Shown here piece after piece: positions 48,181-60,949 of a stretch of DNA of 64,000 nt (its first letter is position 1; each line of letters opens with the position of its first letter). A model generated the notes under the pieces. That model ran no database searches. It worked only from the letters and a program-made list of their open reading frames with translations, and was not told where the DNA came from. Source of the DNA: Trogon surrucura (Eukaryota > Chordata > Aves > Trogoniformes > Trogonidae); NCBI GenBank assembly GCA_020746105.1, contig CM036618.1, positions 115,761,308-115,825,307 on the forward strand. The letters are read 5' to 3'. The position numbers and the translations under genes are program-made.

Positions 48181-48928
48181 TGCTAACCCGACCGTCACAC
48201 AGTCACAGCTCTCATCCCACCAGGTGACCATCAGCAGGTCCGTGCACCAGCACCAACCCACCATCATCTTCTACAGCAGTGGATTCCAACACCACCATCT
48301 CTCTCTAAAAGCAAAGATCAGTGCTTTCTTGAGCATCTGGGAGCATCATCACATCCTTAACATCAGAAAGGTCCCCTTTCCCCAAGCTTCTCCTTTTACC
48401 AGTCAGTACTTTCAAGCTCTAAGTCACACACCAGACCAGTCTGAGGTGGGAACAGCCCCAGATGTGATGCCCCAACCTCACCAATGCCCTGGCCTCCTGT
48501 CAACTCATCCCATCCCACCCACAGACACCACCTTCACAGCCCCAGCACCCACACCCAGGGCCAACTCCATCAGGATTTCAGTCATTTGCTGCTACATTAC
48601 CCAAGACCAGAGAGTCACCAGGGTGCCCCAAAAAGCTGGAAACTCTCCCCAGATGTTTTCCAAAGCCAGGGGTTTCAGGCACAAGGATCAGTTCTTTCTG
48701 GGAGGGGCTGGGAAGGGGAAAGGAAAACTTTGGCTGTGACAAATCCCTCAGCCCATGTCTGTCTGAGGACAAACCCTTGATTGCGTTCTCTTTCAATCAT
48801 CAAAGTTCTGTGCTGGCTTTGGGTTCCTCACATATCATTTAGAAACCTAATGAAAAAAAACCAACCAGATTTGGCTTGTTTTTCTGTTTACTGTTCTCAG
48901 ACACAATGAAAATGTTAAAATGCTAAGT

Positions 48929-49023
48929 CACTTGACACCTGCCACCCAGTAATGCACTTCCTTTACTTTTTTTGTAGTTATGAGAGTTGGTGAATATATT
49001 TAAAGCGCTTCAATACACTTAAG
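48929..49023. promoter_or_regulatory. NKX2-type sites in an A+T-rich block
   Basis: CACTTGA (48929-48935) and CACTTAAG (49016-49023) fit the NKX2 class consensus (CACTTNA). The surrounding 48900-49200 is non-repetitive. It might be an autoregulatory element, but the motif is short and common. Confidence 0.2.
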
Positions 49024-49240
49024 TCAAGAAAGACATGCTGCATATTCAATGAAATGCCACAGTTATGACATGTTCCATATCCTCCGTTGTGTTAAGTCTT
49101 CTCATCTATTCTTTTATAGACAGTTGCAGGATTTATTCCATTATGAACAAAATTATCTCTGATGTCCTTCAGAAAATAATGTAGGGCTTTTGACTGAATG
49201 CAGGAAGTTCAAGGAAAATATTCCAGGTGTCCAGGACATG

Positions 49241-49286
49241 AAGAACAAGTCACTGAACCTCTTTCATTGAGCTGTCATCTCTTCCT
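49241..49286 (+). mobile_element. Possible MIR fragment
   Basis: ACAAGTCACTGAACCTCTTT, then TCATTGAGC and TCATCT, follows the MIR core order (GCAAGTCACTTAACCTCT...TCATCTG). The match is short and ancient. Confidence 0.25.
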
Positions 49287-51973
49287 CTGGCTTGCACGCT
49301 GCACCCCCCGTTCCAGACAGGCTTCTGCCTTAATGAGTAATGATTAACAGCACTGAAGCCTTTAGCCTGCTGAACACCAGCCCCATGCACCAGAGTAATG
49401 AGGGCTGGTACTTAAAAGAAAATACTAAATTATGCCTGTGGCCCAAGTTCTCCTCTGGTACCACCAAAGCGGTGAAACCAGAGGGGTTTCTAACAATGAA
49501 GAAACGGTCTCTCTCTGTTCCTCCACAACATACAACAGGATTTTTTTTTTAAAGTTAAGGATCCTGATCCCACTTGCGAATTTGGTGACAGCCAGGAGGG
49601 AAGAAAAACCCTCCAGATGCACTGGGTGAAACTGCACCCAAATATCTTTAAGCTTAGACCAGCTTTGTAACAAAAAAAGGGACACTTCCAAGCACATTGA
49701 TGATGATACCTACAGGCTTCCCTCCACCAGCAGCTCTAGTCTGAAGTGGCTGGAGAAAGGGGAACCAAAGAGCCTGATTTTCAGCCCTGGGCTTTAGAAA
49801 TATCAACCTTTTTTTTTTTTTTCCTACTGCCTGAAGCATCCTTTTTCTTGTAGAGCCTCCACTTTCTACATTTGAAATCACCTGCTTCCCTACCTGAGGT
49901 CACGAGTCCCATGGGCTTCCAATTATTTAACGTGACGGCCTACTTCTGCCTTTTGTAAAAATCTGAGCAGAACTAGCCCAAGCAAAATTTGATCATTGTA
50001 TTTATCGGGAATAGGGATACATAGATGTTTTCTGAACAGCAGAATAAAGATGGGTGTATGGACTCATTTTTCTGCACCTCACAATGTAATTTTTTCCTCT
50101 ATCGTGAGCATCATTGTTGATCCCGAAATTATAGTGTCTAAAGAGTTATTCAACAGGAGACACTCAACACAAAAAAAAAAAAGAGGATTCTCAGAAAATA
50201 ACTGCAACGAGAACATTTAAATAAAACCCAGAGATTACAGAGGCAAAATCACTCCAAAAAGCTCATTTAGTTTCATTCCACTACATTCAAATGTTATCTG
50301 AGAGTGAGAGGAAGGAAAGGAAAAAAGAAATAATCCCAAACTGGTTAGGTATAACAAGAAAAAGACCAGGCATCTCTCCACTTGCATCACAGCCTATTAA
50401 TTACCGTCAGATTATAACGTTAGTCAGGCATTCAGCTGAACTGCTTTATCAGCTTGCCTGCATCTCTGCTCCACAGAAGAGCTTGGCTTTTTTAGAGAGA
50501 CTGGAGTAGAATTGCTCTTGTGTAGCTCAAAGAGCATTTTCTTTCTCCCCCCCCCATCCCGCCCCAGTTAGTCTCATTTTTAAAGCCTGCCTCCTGATTT
50601 TTCTTTGCACACTTAGCAGTAGAAGCAGGGTGCAATTCCCAGTTTCCCCCCAGCAAAGGGATTTGGCAAACCCTGGAGATGCCAGTGCCAAAAAGTCTCC
50701 AACCCGGCCAGTCTCTAACCAACAGCAGCTTTGCTCCTCTCTGCCTCTTGCTCAAAAACAGCATTTTTTGAGACAACAGAACACCCTCCAGCCCACCTCT
50801 GGGGAGGAAATCAGACTGCTGCTATTGGTGAGAATAATATTTTGTGATAAGTAAGTCTTTTAGGTTTACTTCCAATTATTTTTTTTTTTAAACACCAGGC
50901 TTTTATCTCAAAAAGAATCAACATTTTCTCTGTCTTTGAAGAGCAGAACCCTCCTGATATTCATTACTTGACTCAGCTGTTCACTCAGGTCTTTTCCTTT
51001 GATGAAAAACTTTGGTTTACAGGCAGTATTTAGCATCCTGATTAGGGATAACGTGACCTACTATTGGAATAAGTGGGATATGTAGCACTATCTCACAAGC
51101 AAAAGAGTTTTCTAAGATGAAGGAAAAAAAAAACCTACAAAAACCAAACCCTTGAGAATCATTATCTAACATGGCTAGTTATTTAAAAAAAAAAACCCAC
51201 AACCAAAATGAGCACTTTCTCTTCATCTTGCTTCAAAGAAATGGGGGATCACATCATGACTTATCACCTGCCCAAGATCTGCCAGGCAGTGGCTTGTCCT
51301 AGTTCTCCCTGGGCTTGGAGTCTCAGATACTTAAATCTTGGGGGAGAAAAAAATAAAAGTGCAAAACAGTAAAGGCACCTCTACACCAAGAAAAGTCAGG
51401 GTTACACCAGGGAGAAGCACCAATCAACACATTTTTTTTTAATTATTACTGTGACTAGCAATAACTACAGGGATGCTATTCATTCCAACATGAGCATAAC
51501 TTATAAACATATCAGTGCCTTAAGCCTGGGCGTCCTGGGCAAGTGGCACAAGCTACCCATGCACTCAGGACCCCAGCAGCTCAATACCTTCAATTCACCC
51601 CTCCTCCCCCAAAAAGTGACCCCATGGTCATAGGAGACATGAGAAACAGAAGGATCTTGTTTTAGCAGGAAAATAGACTCAGTGTAAGCTGGTTTTGGTG
51701 CAAGAGCTCCCCCAGGGTTGCTTTATGCCCACAGTGAAGGTTTTAGGGACACTAGAAAAATATTTATTCGTAGAGAATAAGAACATCAAATGCTCGCCAC
51801 AGCACTCACCTCACTCAGCCACCCTAGCTACTGGGACATCCTCATGGAAGGGAGCAGTGAATTTCTGCGATTACACATTAGCCAGAACAGGCTTATCAAG
51901 GTCCCCAGGAATAGGAACAGTTATAAGACAGAAGTGGGGGGGGGGGGCGGCGGGAAGAAGAAAGACTGGAAAG

Positions 51974-52008
<35 letters not shown>

Positions 52009-52017
52009 CAGTCGGTC
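51974..52017 (+). repeat. 44-base A run
   Basis: An uninterrupted run of A, preceded by a G run (51937-51946). I see no retrogene or CR1 upstream that would explain it as an insertion tail. Confidence 0.9.
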
Positions 52018-55000
52018 ACACTGTTAATGTGTAACACCTGTGCCAGCCTTACCTTGCTTTCTGCTTGCCTGCTTTTGGGTGTCAGCATCCAACAGAAATC
52101 CCAGGTTGAGAGCAGCCTGGGAGGCAAAGTCTGAATAAGTCCCCAGCAGGATTTTTGTAGCCCTGAGAGGGGGCGGAGGGCAGGGCAGGTGGGGAGGGAG
52201 GGGTGGGCAACCTCGTTTGACACCTGGCCATGCCCCTGCTGGCAAGGAGGGTCCTTACTCTGGGCTCAGGAGGGGCCTTAACAAGGGAAACATGGTGAAG
52301 TTTGCTCTTCTCGGGACAGTCTTGAGTCTAAACTCCTGCTGGGGCTGTCACAGGCCCCCCCCCTTTCTTCCTGCCCCAGCTTTGCAGACCCTCCTGCTCC
52401 CCGTCCCCTCTCCAGATCAGCTTTCCTAGTGCCAGACTTCGAGGCATGGAGCTGTAGGGAACTGAGTTGGTGCAACTCCTCCTCCCAACCTTGGGGCAGC
52501 CCCCACAAGAGCTGAGCTGTTCCACCTGCACTGAGCTCGACTTTTCTCCCCTCCCAGCCCAGCTTTGCATGACCCTCGCCGTATCCTCTGTCACACCGTC
52601 ACTCTGGATGTGTCACCTTTTCTCTCAGCGATGATATTAGGTCAAATACTAGGTCAAATCCCTCCTTGGTGGCTTCCCTTCATCTTACCAACCCCTCCTG
52701 CAATTCCTCCCGGGGTGCCAACCAACACCTCAACTGCCGTCAGCAGCATCCCCGCCAACAGTCTCCACTCATCCTGATCCCTCCTGACAGTGATGCCGCA
52801 GCCATGCTCCCACCACCTAGAGGTCCGGGCTCCTGAAGATGGACGAGTGATTGATGGGGTGCCTGTGATTACGCCACGACGAGCTCCTTATCTGCGGCTT
52901 TCCCAGTTTGGTTCCCATGTCGCTTGCGGGGTTTACAGCATCAATGTCACTCCCTTTCCTTCGGTTTTCTCTTTTTTTAAAAAAAAATATGCTTTTGCAC
53001 CTATTCATGTGCCCTGGTGAATCTGGTTCATCTTCAGAATTAGTAAAATTGGGCAAACTATCCTGGGTAAGACCCATTATTCCCAATGGTGCATGGGAGA
53101 CAGGTGGGTACTTATATGTCGTGGCTGGTCTGCTGAGAGCTAAATCCACTGAAAGCATCTTCCAGAGGAATTCTTAGTCAAATGTCACAGTGGCAAACGT
53201 CATACAAAAACTTGACCGCACACAGAAAGTCCAAGATCAGAAAGTGGGTGGATGGGCTTTGTTAAGAAAATCAGTCTAGGTGGGAGCATCACGAGCACTC
53301 CTCCCTCTCCATGCCCCACCAGCTCTCACCAATGCTTTCTTCAGCTCCTCCTCATTGCAACACCCAGTGAAAAAAAAAAAAAAAAAGAAAATGAGTGAGA
53401 GCCAGAGTGACCCCCTAACCCAGGGAGCTGCCAGATTGTGCTGTGTGCTCAGCCCCGCCGGGACAGCCTACGGCCATCTGTTGATCCCAGGTGTGTACAC
53501 GCCGAGGCTCTGCCCCCAGAGATAGTCTTCTCCTGGCTCCTCAAACACAACTCAGGGGTTGTTAGAGTGGCGTATGGGTGTGCTCCCCCATCCCCAGTGT
53601 TCGAGGCTCAGGTGGTTGAACTAGTTGTCTTTTCTATTCGTTGCAAACAACAGGCAAGGGACAACTCAATCAATTTTACAGAAGCTGGTCCTGCTCTTCA
53701 TGGAGCCATACGAGCACCTTCCTCCCATTCCCATCTCTCCACAGGAGAAAGTCCTTCTGGTCATTTTGAATTCCTCCATGTTTGTGAAAGGAGTGGGCGT
53801 GTGTGTATATGAAAAGTGGAAATATATTCCTTCAGCCAGGGAAATGTTGGGCTTCTTTCACCCTACTTGATCATCCCAAGCAAGGTGGAGACCATCCCAA
53901 CCTTTCCAGCCTGGGGTCCAGACTGTCAACCTTGCACACCCACCACTCCAAGAGACTCTGAGCAGGATATTTTTTTAGGAGCAGGGTTTTCTGATCTTGT
54001 CTCTTCAAGATGGGCTGTGTGTTGGGATGGATGGAGGAAGCAGACATCTGCTGTTCCACAGAGGTGCTGAAGGAGAAAGAGTTGAGGAGGACATCAGACC
54101 ATGGCAGAGGGCTGAACAGCAACTTATCACTGCCTCAGTGTCATTTATTCTCTCTCTGGAGCTCTTCCCAGTGCATCCTCATGGTTTGAGAGCCCAACCT
54201 TCTCTGAAAAACATCTATTTAAGGAAGAGAGAACAAACCCACATAGAAAAAGTATCCCAACCTTTGCTCTTCCACCTTCTTTCCTGAAGCAACTTTTCCT
54301 GATGCTTCCACAAACAAATACCTAAACACCTGTGAAGCACACCCTCTGATATAACCTCCCAGCCTATTTTTTACTCACCGGTAAAGACTTCATTTCCATG
54401 ACTGAGTGAAATGAGGCCACTTGGGTTGGTGTGGAAATCCACACCATCCATTTTCCTCTCATCTCTCCTTCCTAGGGCCTGACGGTTTGGTTTTCAGCAG
54501 TTCCAGGGGGTGGTGGGACACATGCATCAGGTGCTAAAAAGCCCTCGAGAAAGGTTTGCCTTCAGTAATGAATACAAAATGATTGGGGTTTTTTTTTAAT
54601 AAAATAGGAACTGCATCTTTTACAACACAGTTTGAGAGACAGCTTGTCCCTCCTGTAGCTATGGACCATCCTTCTCCTCTCCCCATCTCCTCATCCAGGT
54701 GCTTCTAGCCCCTCTTTCTGTCCCTCCTGGGGTCCTGGCTTCCTTCCCTTTGACCATCCCTCCTCTGCCCCAAATCCAGCTGTTGGACCATTGCCTTTCT
54801 CCCACGCTCCTTCTCCTGCTGTGGGGGCACCAGGCAGGCACGAGCTGCAGTTTGGGGGGTGGTGGGACCCCTCCAGAAGGGGCACTCACACACATGATGT
54901 ACCCATAAGCTCACACCTCTTACACAGGATCCTAAGCAAATGTATAGAAGTTCAAACTCAGATCTCTCTGCCCAGTTCTGCCTGGGGATGTAGTAAGACA

Positions 55001-55763
55001 CATCCCAGACATCCAGGCAGAATTTCTTGTTATGAAAGCTGAAGGCTTCTCAGGTATGCAAATAAAGAGCTAAACATTTACTTTTGTATTTTTATATGGT
55101 CAACAGGATTTATCTTCTCCCCCACCCCCCCCCACCCCCCCAAATTTCTCTCCCTCGGTGGGCAATCTGGGAACTTCTTTATCCAAACAAACAAGCTCGG
55201 CAAAGTTATTAATTGCTCGAAACAAGATCTTTATCGATTAGTATAAGGATCAATCACTTTATCTGCACTTTCTCTAACAGAGCTGCCTGTGACCAAGGTA
55301 TTTAGGTAAGAGATATCTGTTCTGGGCCCTGGGGAGTTTCACAGAGGAGTCCAAGGTCTCTCCGGTGATTTTAAAAACGCAGCAGGTGGTGGAGAGAATT
55401 CAGATGAGAAGAGGTGGAGAAGGGTCCTTGTGATCTTCTTTCTAGCCCCAGCGGTCACCAGTGACCCTCCGTTTTCAAGAGGACTTTGTGCTTCTTCCTA
55501 GAGAGACAGGGCTGGGGGAGCTTTCCCAAAAATCTCTGCAGGGTGCCTCAGTGCCTTTGGAAGAGAGATGGAGTCCCAGGATGGATGCCCAGAAAGTCCC
55601 TTCTGGCGATCTGTGTCCTGCCTTGTATTAGCAAAGAGGGGGATGGTACCTTTTGCAGAAGCCTCTTTCAGCCGGGTACCACTTTCCATTCCCGGCTTCG
55701 GGCAAGTCGGACAGCGCCACTCTCTCCTCCCCGACTCTACCACCTTTTCTGCTTTTCTTCCAC

Positions 55764-55766
<3 letters not shown>

Positions 55767-55808
<42 letters not shown>
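55767..55808 (+). repeat. 42-base A run
   Basis: An uninterrupted run of A at the border between the A+T-richer interval and the GC-rich NKX2-2 flank. The preceding 400 bases are not a recognisable retrocopy. Confidence 0.9.
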
Positions 55809-55810
<2 letters not shown>

Positions 55811-58800
55811 CTACCGTGGAAAATGAAAAGAAACCCCCAAAAAAGGGGCAGGGGAGGGGTGGGCTGCAGCTGGAGCTCTAATCTCTCGCAAACCCCCGCT
55901 ATCAAAGCTTGGATCAGCATATCTAATGTAAACGAGCTTTCACACATAAATAACGTGCCACATCTGGCTATTTGGTTTTTATAGCGTCTTAGCTACCGAG
56001 CGATTTATAGAGGGCGAGCTTGTTAAAGAGCAGCCGGGGCCGGGCCGGGGGAAGTTGCAGGCTGCCCCGAGGGTGGGAGGTGTGAAGGAGCCGAGGTGGG
56101 AGCGGTGAGCGAGGGAGGATTTGAGCAACGTCGAGGTGTGGGAGAGGGGTAGGGGGCAACGGAGCCCGCCGAGCCGGCAGAAGAGCGTCTTCTCCGCATC
56201 TTTGGGGAAAGAGGGGGCCGGGAGGAGGGCTCTGCCCCCCGGAGGAAGAAGGGGCCGGCTCAGCGACAGGGCCGGGGCCGGCTTAAAAGAGCCATCCAGG
56301 AACCGACGTGTTTGCGCTTATAACCAATTTATTACCGCTGAACATATGGCCGATATTTCGCCTGGCGTCACCCGCCGGGGAGAAAAGCAAACAGACCGAG
56401 CGATGTAAAGCCGGAGGAAGGAGGCGGCCGCCCGGCACACGGCGGAGACAATGCGAGAGGAGCGGAGCCGCCGGGGCCGCTATCAGCCCCCGCCCAGCGC
56501 CTAGGGACTGACGGCCCCCCGCCAAACACCGCCACCAGCCCCCAGGTGAGCCCCGCCGCGATGGGCAGGGTGGCGGCGGGGGGTAGCGATCAGCGCCACC
56601 GACCGAAAAAAATTTAAAAAAAAACGGGGAGAGGGGGGGAAAGCTGGGGAGCTGCAGGTGAGAAGGGGACTTGCTGGGGGGTCCCGCAGGTAGAAGTTGA
56701 TGCTGAGCGGCCGGCGGAGGAGCGGGGAGGGAGGAAGTGGGGTGTCGTGTCCCCTTTGCCCCGACGGCGGGACCCTCCCCGGGTGAGCGCCCGGCCGCCC
56801 CCCGGGCCATGAGTTTGGGGGGAAGCGCTCCGTCCGCTTGGCCCGAGGCGCGGGGGGAGACGGGGCCGCTGCCCCCACCCCCCGCAATGCCCCGGCGGCG
56901 GGACACTTCTCGGCTGCGACGGCAGAGTACGCCAGAGGACAGGGAATGGCCCGAGACCTCTTCCCCCCCCACACCCCCGGCTTTACCCGCCGCACCCCGC
57001 CGCTCCCTCCTCATTCACTTCTTCCCTTCGTTTCCTCCGGTGTTGCTCACGCCGCGCGTGTACTCCCCGACTCAGGTCCGAATATTTGGGTCGGGTGATC
57101 CCACTTTCCCATCAACGAGCGGACACTTTCCCATCCTCCCGAAAACACCCTGACACCCCATACGCTGCCTCCGGAGTCTTCCTCGGAGGCTTTAACGTGG
57201 GTTCCCCGCTGGCGACACAGACACACCGGCGCGCAGAATCCTCCCCCCCGCTTAAAGCCCCTCCGCACTGTGCGAGAAGTAAATTCAGATAAGAAAAGTG
57301 CTCCCAGACTTAAATCCTACACCCTCCCCTCAACTCATCCCTGTCGCCCTCGGGCAAACGTCTTCTCCTTCCCGAGGAGAAACGTCTTGGACAAAGCTTA
57401 ATCTCATCGGGACACGTTTAATCATTAGAGAGAAGAGAAAAAAATACAGCCAGGGGGCTCGCTTTAGAGTGTGGGGGGGACACGAAACGCTTGCCTGGCA
57501 AATAAAACAGTTTACAATAGACTGGAAAGGAAAGGGAAGCCCCGGGCCGGGCTTGGGGCTTTGGCCGGGAAAGGAGGTGTTGGGGGGAGAAAATTAAATA
57601 AGACAAACAAATAGCTTGATCGGGGGATGGCGGGGGGCCGCCGGCTTTGTGCTCGGCTTCCAGAAACTGCCTCCGTCAGTATTGGCAATATTTTCAAAGA
57701 TCTCATTAAAGTGCATTTATCAAAGCCCTAACATGTGCCCTCCGGCTCTGACATAACCCCGTTAGCCCCCAGGGAGGAGGTGGAGGCGGGGGGTGGGGGG
57801 GTGTAAAAAATAAAAATCCCAATTTCTATTACAATTCTCCACGTCGGGTGGTTGGTTGGGGGGCAGGGTCGATATAGATCTACAAATTTATAAGTAATAT
57901 CGGTGAATTGGGAGGATTTCTCCATCTTTGAAGCTTCGGGGGCAAGGAGATAGAGTAATCGTGAGAATAGGAAAGCTCATTTAGATTCCTATGTCCTGCA
58001 GAAGATTTGTCTGAGGGAGAAAGGCAGGCCGGCGCCGGGATTTTGGGGGGTGGCAGGGACTTTTCTCCTCAGCCTCGATAGTGAAGGCTGGTGCCGTCTC
58101 CCTTTCTGCATGTCGGGGAATTTTCTTTTTTTTTTTTCCCTTTTTTTTTTCTTGCTCCCGTTTTTTTTTTCCCCCCATTTTTTCTCCCCCACCCTGTTTT
58201 TGCTTAATTTTTTTTTCTTTCCCCCCAAAACCACCCTTAACGCCTTTGTTAATGCCGGTTTTTTTCCAGCCGTGAAAACTGACGGGAATTTCACTCCGCA
58301 GAAACTCCGAGCCCCGCACGCAACAATTAAGTCCTTGAAAGCGATTCAGAGAGCTCTGATTCTCCCTGATTTCGGGGGACTTATTAATATTTTCTGTTTT
58401 CCCCTTCACATTCCTTCTCTCCTTCCCTCGGCCGGGACGCTGGTGGGCGAGGGAAAACGGGGACGTGCGTGGATCCCCTGGCCCCGCTGCCTTTCCCACG
58501 GCCTGGCGTGGGAGCAGGAGCCGACGGCATCTCTGCAAACAGGGGAAAAAAAAAAAGAAAAAGCAATTTAAAACCCTCCTTGCGGGGCTCTTGGAGGGTT
58601 TATTTAGAAGCGGTAGGTTTGGGGTTTTTTTGAGGGGGGCGGTTTTGGGGTTTATCGTCAACAAAAGATCTTTTGACTCGGTTCTCCCTTTCCTCCCGCC
58701 ACACTTTAAAACAAAGAGAGTGTCTCTTACCGGGAATGCTCCTGAGGTGAAGCTCCTAATAATAATTACCAGGAGCAACACGGGCTGCGCCTCCCTTTCC

Positions 58801-60029
58801 CTATTTATTTCAAGTGTAGCTCATTCTAAGAGATAAAAAAAACCTGTCCCCCTAACAAAGGCTTTGTGTGGGCTCCGCTAAGCTGTACCGAGCGGCAAGG
58901 TGCAGTCTCTTTTTCTTTTTCTTTTTTTTCTTGTTTGGTTATTTGTGGTCTGGAGTGAAGGGAAAACAATAGCTCGCACCTTCGGACTGATCAAACAATA
59001 AACTAATCCACTTGACGGCTGTTACCGGAGAGGCCATGCGGAGATGTGTTAGAGGTCAGTGCGAGGACTAGAATAGCGAGAGACTCCCGCCAAACGCCGT
59101 TTCGTTCGTTTATATATCTATAAAAATATATGTGTAACATATGGATATGACATCGCACAGCAGAGAAGGGGATTAAGTCAAGGGCTTAAAACAGAGAGGG
59201 AGAACCTGGTGCTTCTGGTTTTTTTTTCCTCCTAGGTGGGGCAAGGTGAAGGCACCTCGCCACTTCCAAACACAATCCACGGGTCGCCCATGGCGTGGGG
59301 TGACCCCATCCAAGCTGCCCCCATACCCCCTTCAGGGGCGCTTTTGCGAGTGCAGGGCGGCCGGGACGGTACCTCCCCCCCCAAAAAAAAAAAGGCCACG
59401 CGTGATCCCTCTGCCTGCCCGGGCACCGCAGCCTCGCAGAGCAGCTCGCAAGGTTTTGGTTTTTTGTTTTTTTTTTAATCCTCCACGGAGTGTCATTTTT
59501 CAAAAGAAAAAAAAAACACAATAAACAAGGTTTAACGCCGCTAAAATCAACACCAGCCGCCCTTGGGGTGGGGGCCCTCTCGTCACGCAGCTGGGGGTGG
59601 GGGGGCAGTGAGGAACGGCGGGTGTTTGAGCTACCTGTGTTTGAGCAAACCCATCACAACCCACCCCTCCCGCAGAGGCACTTCTGCTGAAGTGCAGGCA
59701 CTCAGCCTGTGTACACGCACCGGCCTCCTGGAGGGGGCCTTGTGCAAATAATCTCCGGGGGAGGGGGCTGGGAGGACAACCCCTTGCCCCCTGCACCCCC
59801 GCAGGCTCGGCGGGCTCCCCTCTGCCCTGCTACCCCCTCGCCGTAACACTGGAGCATCGTGTGTGTCCCCTCCCCAGCCCGCTTGGCGGGCTCCCAGTGG
59901 GGTGCTGGGAGGATAGGCTGGGGGGAGAGGTACAGACCCCCCCGTCCCACCGGCTCTGTCGCGATAGCCGCCGGGCTGCCGTCGGGTTTTCTCCTCGTCA
60001 CGCAACGCGGCTCCAGGCGAGCGACCCTC
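55809..60029. other. GC-rich upstream flank of NKX2-2, distal part
   Basis: CpG-rich patches (55990-57060, 59240-60030) alternate with A+T-rich blocks that look constrained (55900-56010, 57640-57730, 57820-58010, 58940-59165). A strongly pyrimidine-biased stretch lies at 58120-58240. Long Gly/Arg/Pro frames reflect composition, and I support no exon here. An antisense or upstream noncoding RNA is possible. Confidence 0.5.
58940..59165. promoter_or_regulatory. Candidate element with paired SOX and NKX2 motifs
   Basis: Two AACAAT sites (58965-58970, 58994-58999) and CACTTGA (59009-59015) lie within 51 bases in a non-repetitive block about 4.4 kb upstream of NKX2-2. SOXB1 factors are known co-inputs at Shh-responsive neural enhancers. 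Function is inferred. Confidence 0.3.
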
Positions 60030-60096
60030 CCCCCCCATCTCCTGACGTCAAAGGGCCCAAGCGGCTCTCACGTCACCCCCCCCATCTGTGACGTCA
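60030..60096. promoter_or_regulatory. Duplicated CRE module upstream of NKX2-2
   Basis: Two perfect CREB/ATF palindromes TGACGTCA lie at 60043-60050 and 60089-60096, with a CACGTCAC half-site at 60069-60076. Each palindrome is preceded by a C run and ATCT, so a roughly 20-base module appears twice, 46 bases apart. About 3.3 kb upstream of the NKX2-2 ATG. Confidence 0.5.
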
Positions 60097-60949
60097 TGGG
60101 CAGCTCGCTCGACGAGGAGGGAGAACGGCCTCGGCTCTCAGGGTGTACCCCCCCCCTTGGCCTTTCGATGCCAGGTGGTGGGGAAGGGGCCAAGACTCCC
60201 GGGGGGGCCTTTCTGTGCCCGCGAGGGACCGTCGTCCCCCGCGGGTTAACGGGCCGCCAGCACCTGCAATCCCTTTGCAAATGCCTTCGGCCCGGCCAAA
60301 GAGCCCCCCATCGGTGTGACGCGATACCGTCCCCGGGTCCGTGTCCGCCTTCTCCAGGCTGAATGGCCCGGTACCCTCCCGGGACACGCCTGCTCCCGTC
60401 GCCGTCGGGCTCCACGTCCGAGGGGTTTTGCAGGACGCTCTGCCCGCGTTGTGGCATTTGCGGGTCTCTTTGGGTTTGGTGGCAGGTGGTTGTAGTTGTT
60501 GTCATTATTATCATTATTATTATTATTACTAAAGAACGGCTCTTCCTCCCGGCCCGCCTCCCCCGGATACTCTCTCCCCGTCCCTCCCCGACTTGGCTTC
60601 CGTCCCGTAGTTCTTTAAATCAGAATATCCTATCGTCGTGCTGTCGCGATTCTCAGTTACTCTGTGTCTTCTTTTTATTTTTTTTTTTTAATCCTGCCCC
60701 ATCTTTTCCCACCCCGTTTCCAGGGCAAGTCGAGTCTGGGGAGGGGGAGACACGACACACACGACTGTGTGTAAATCAATCGATAAATTTTCTGGAAATA
60801 CAAGCTCTGTGTCTGGTTGCGTGTCCCAAGCCCCTCCCCGCGGGGAAAGGGAAGCGGAGGGGGAGGGAGTGCGAAGGGGTTCCCTCGATATCGAGGAAGG
60901 ACTCCGAAATGGATGAAGAGATAGCCATTGAGTGCCGTTGAATACCATG
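60097..60949. other. GC-rich spacer upstream of NKX2-2
   Basis: No exon recognised. It contains an ATT trinucleotide microsatellite (60503-60529), GC-rich DNA before it and pyrimidine-rich DNA near 60665-60690. Confidence 0.5.
60503..60529. repeat. ATT microsatellite
   Basis: ATT units, interrupted once by TC. Confidence 0.85.

Larger units (their letters stand above)
43586..55766. other. Gene-free interval between PAX1 and NKX2-2, distal part
   Basis: No gene recognised. It contains an L3-like fossil (44602-44716), G runs (44547-44568, 47544-47555), a possible hAT fragment (47896-48180), a possible MIR fragment (49241-49286), NKX-type sites (48929-49023), a 44-A run (51974-52017) and a C-rich patch (55117-55141). 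Confidence 0.55.

Noticed and set aside
56283..57153. Long Gly/Arg/Pro/Ala open frames on both strands
   Set aside because: GC-rich CpG-island DNA lacks stop codons by composition. No conserved motif or splice structure seen.
57981..58781. 266-codon minus-strand open frame with Lys-rich stretch
   Set aside because: It crosses the pyrimidine-biased stretch at 58120-58240 and contains no recognisable domain.
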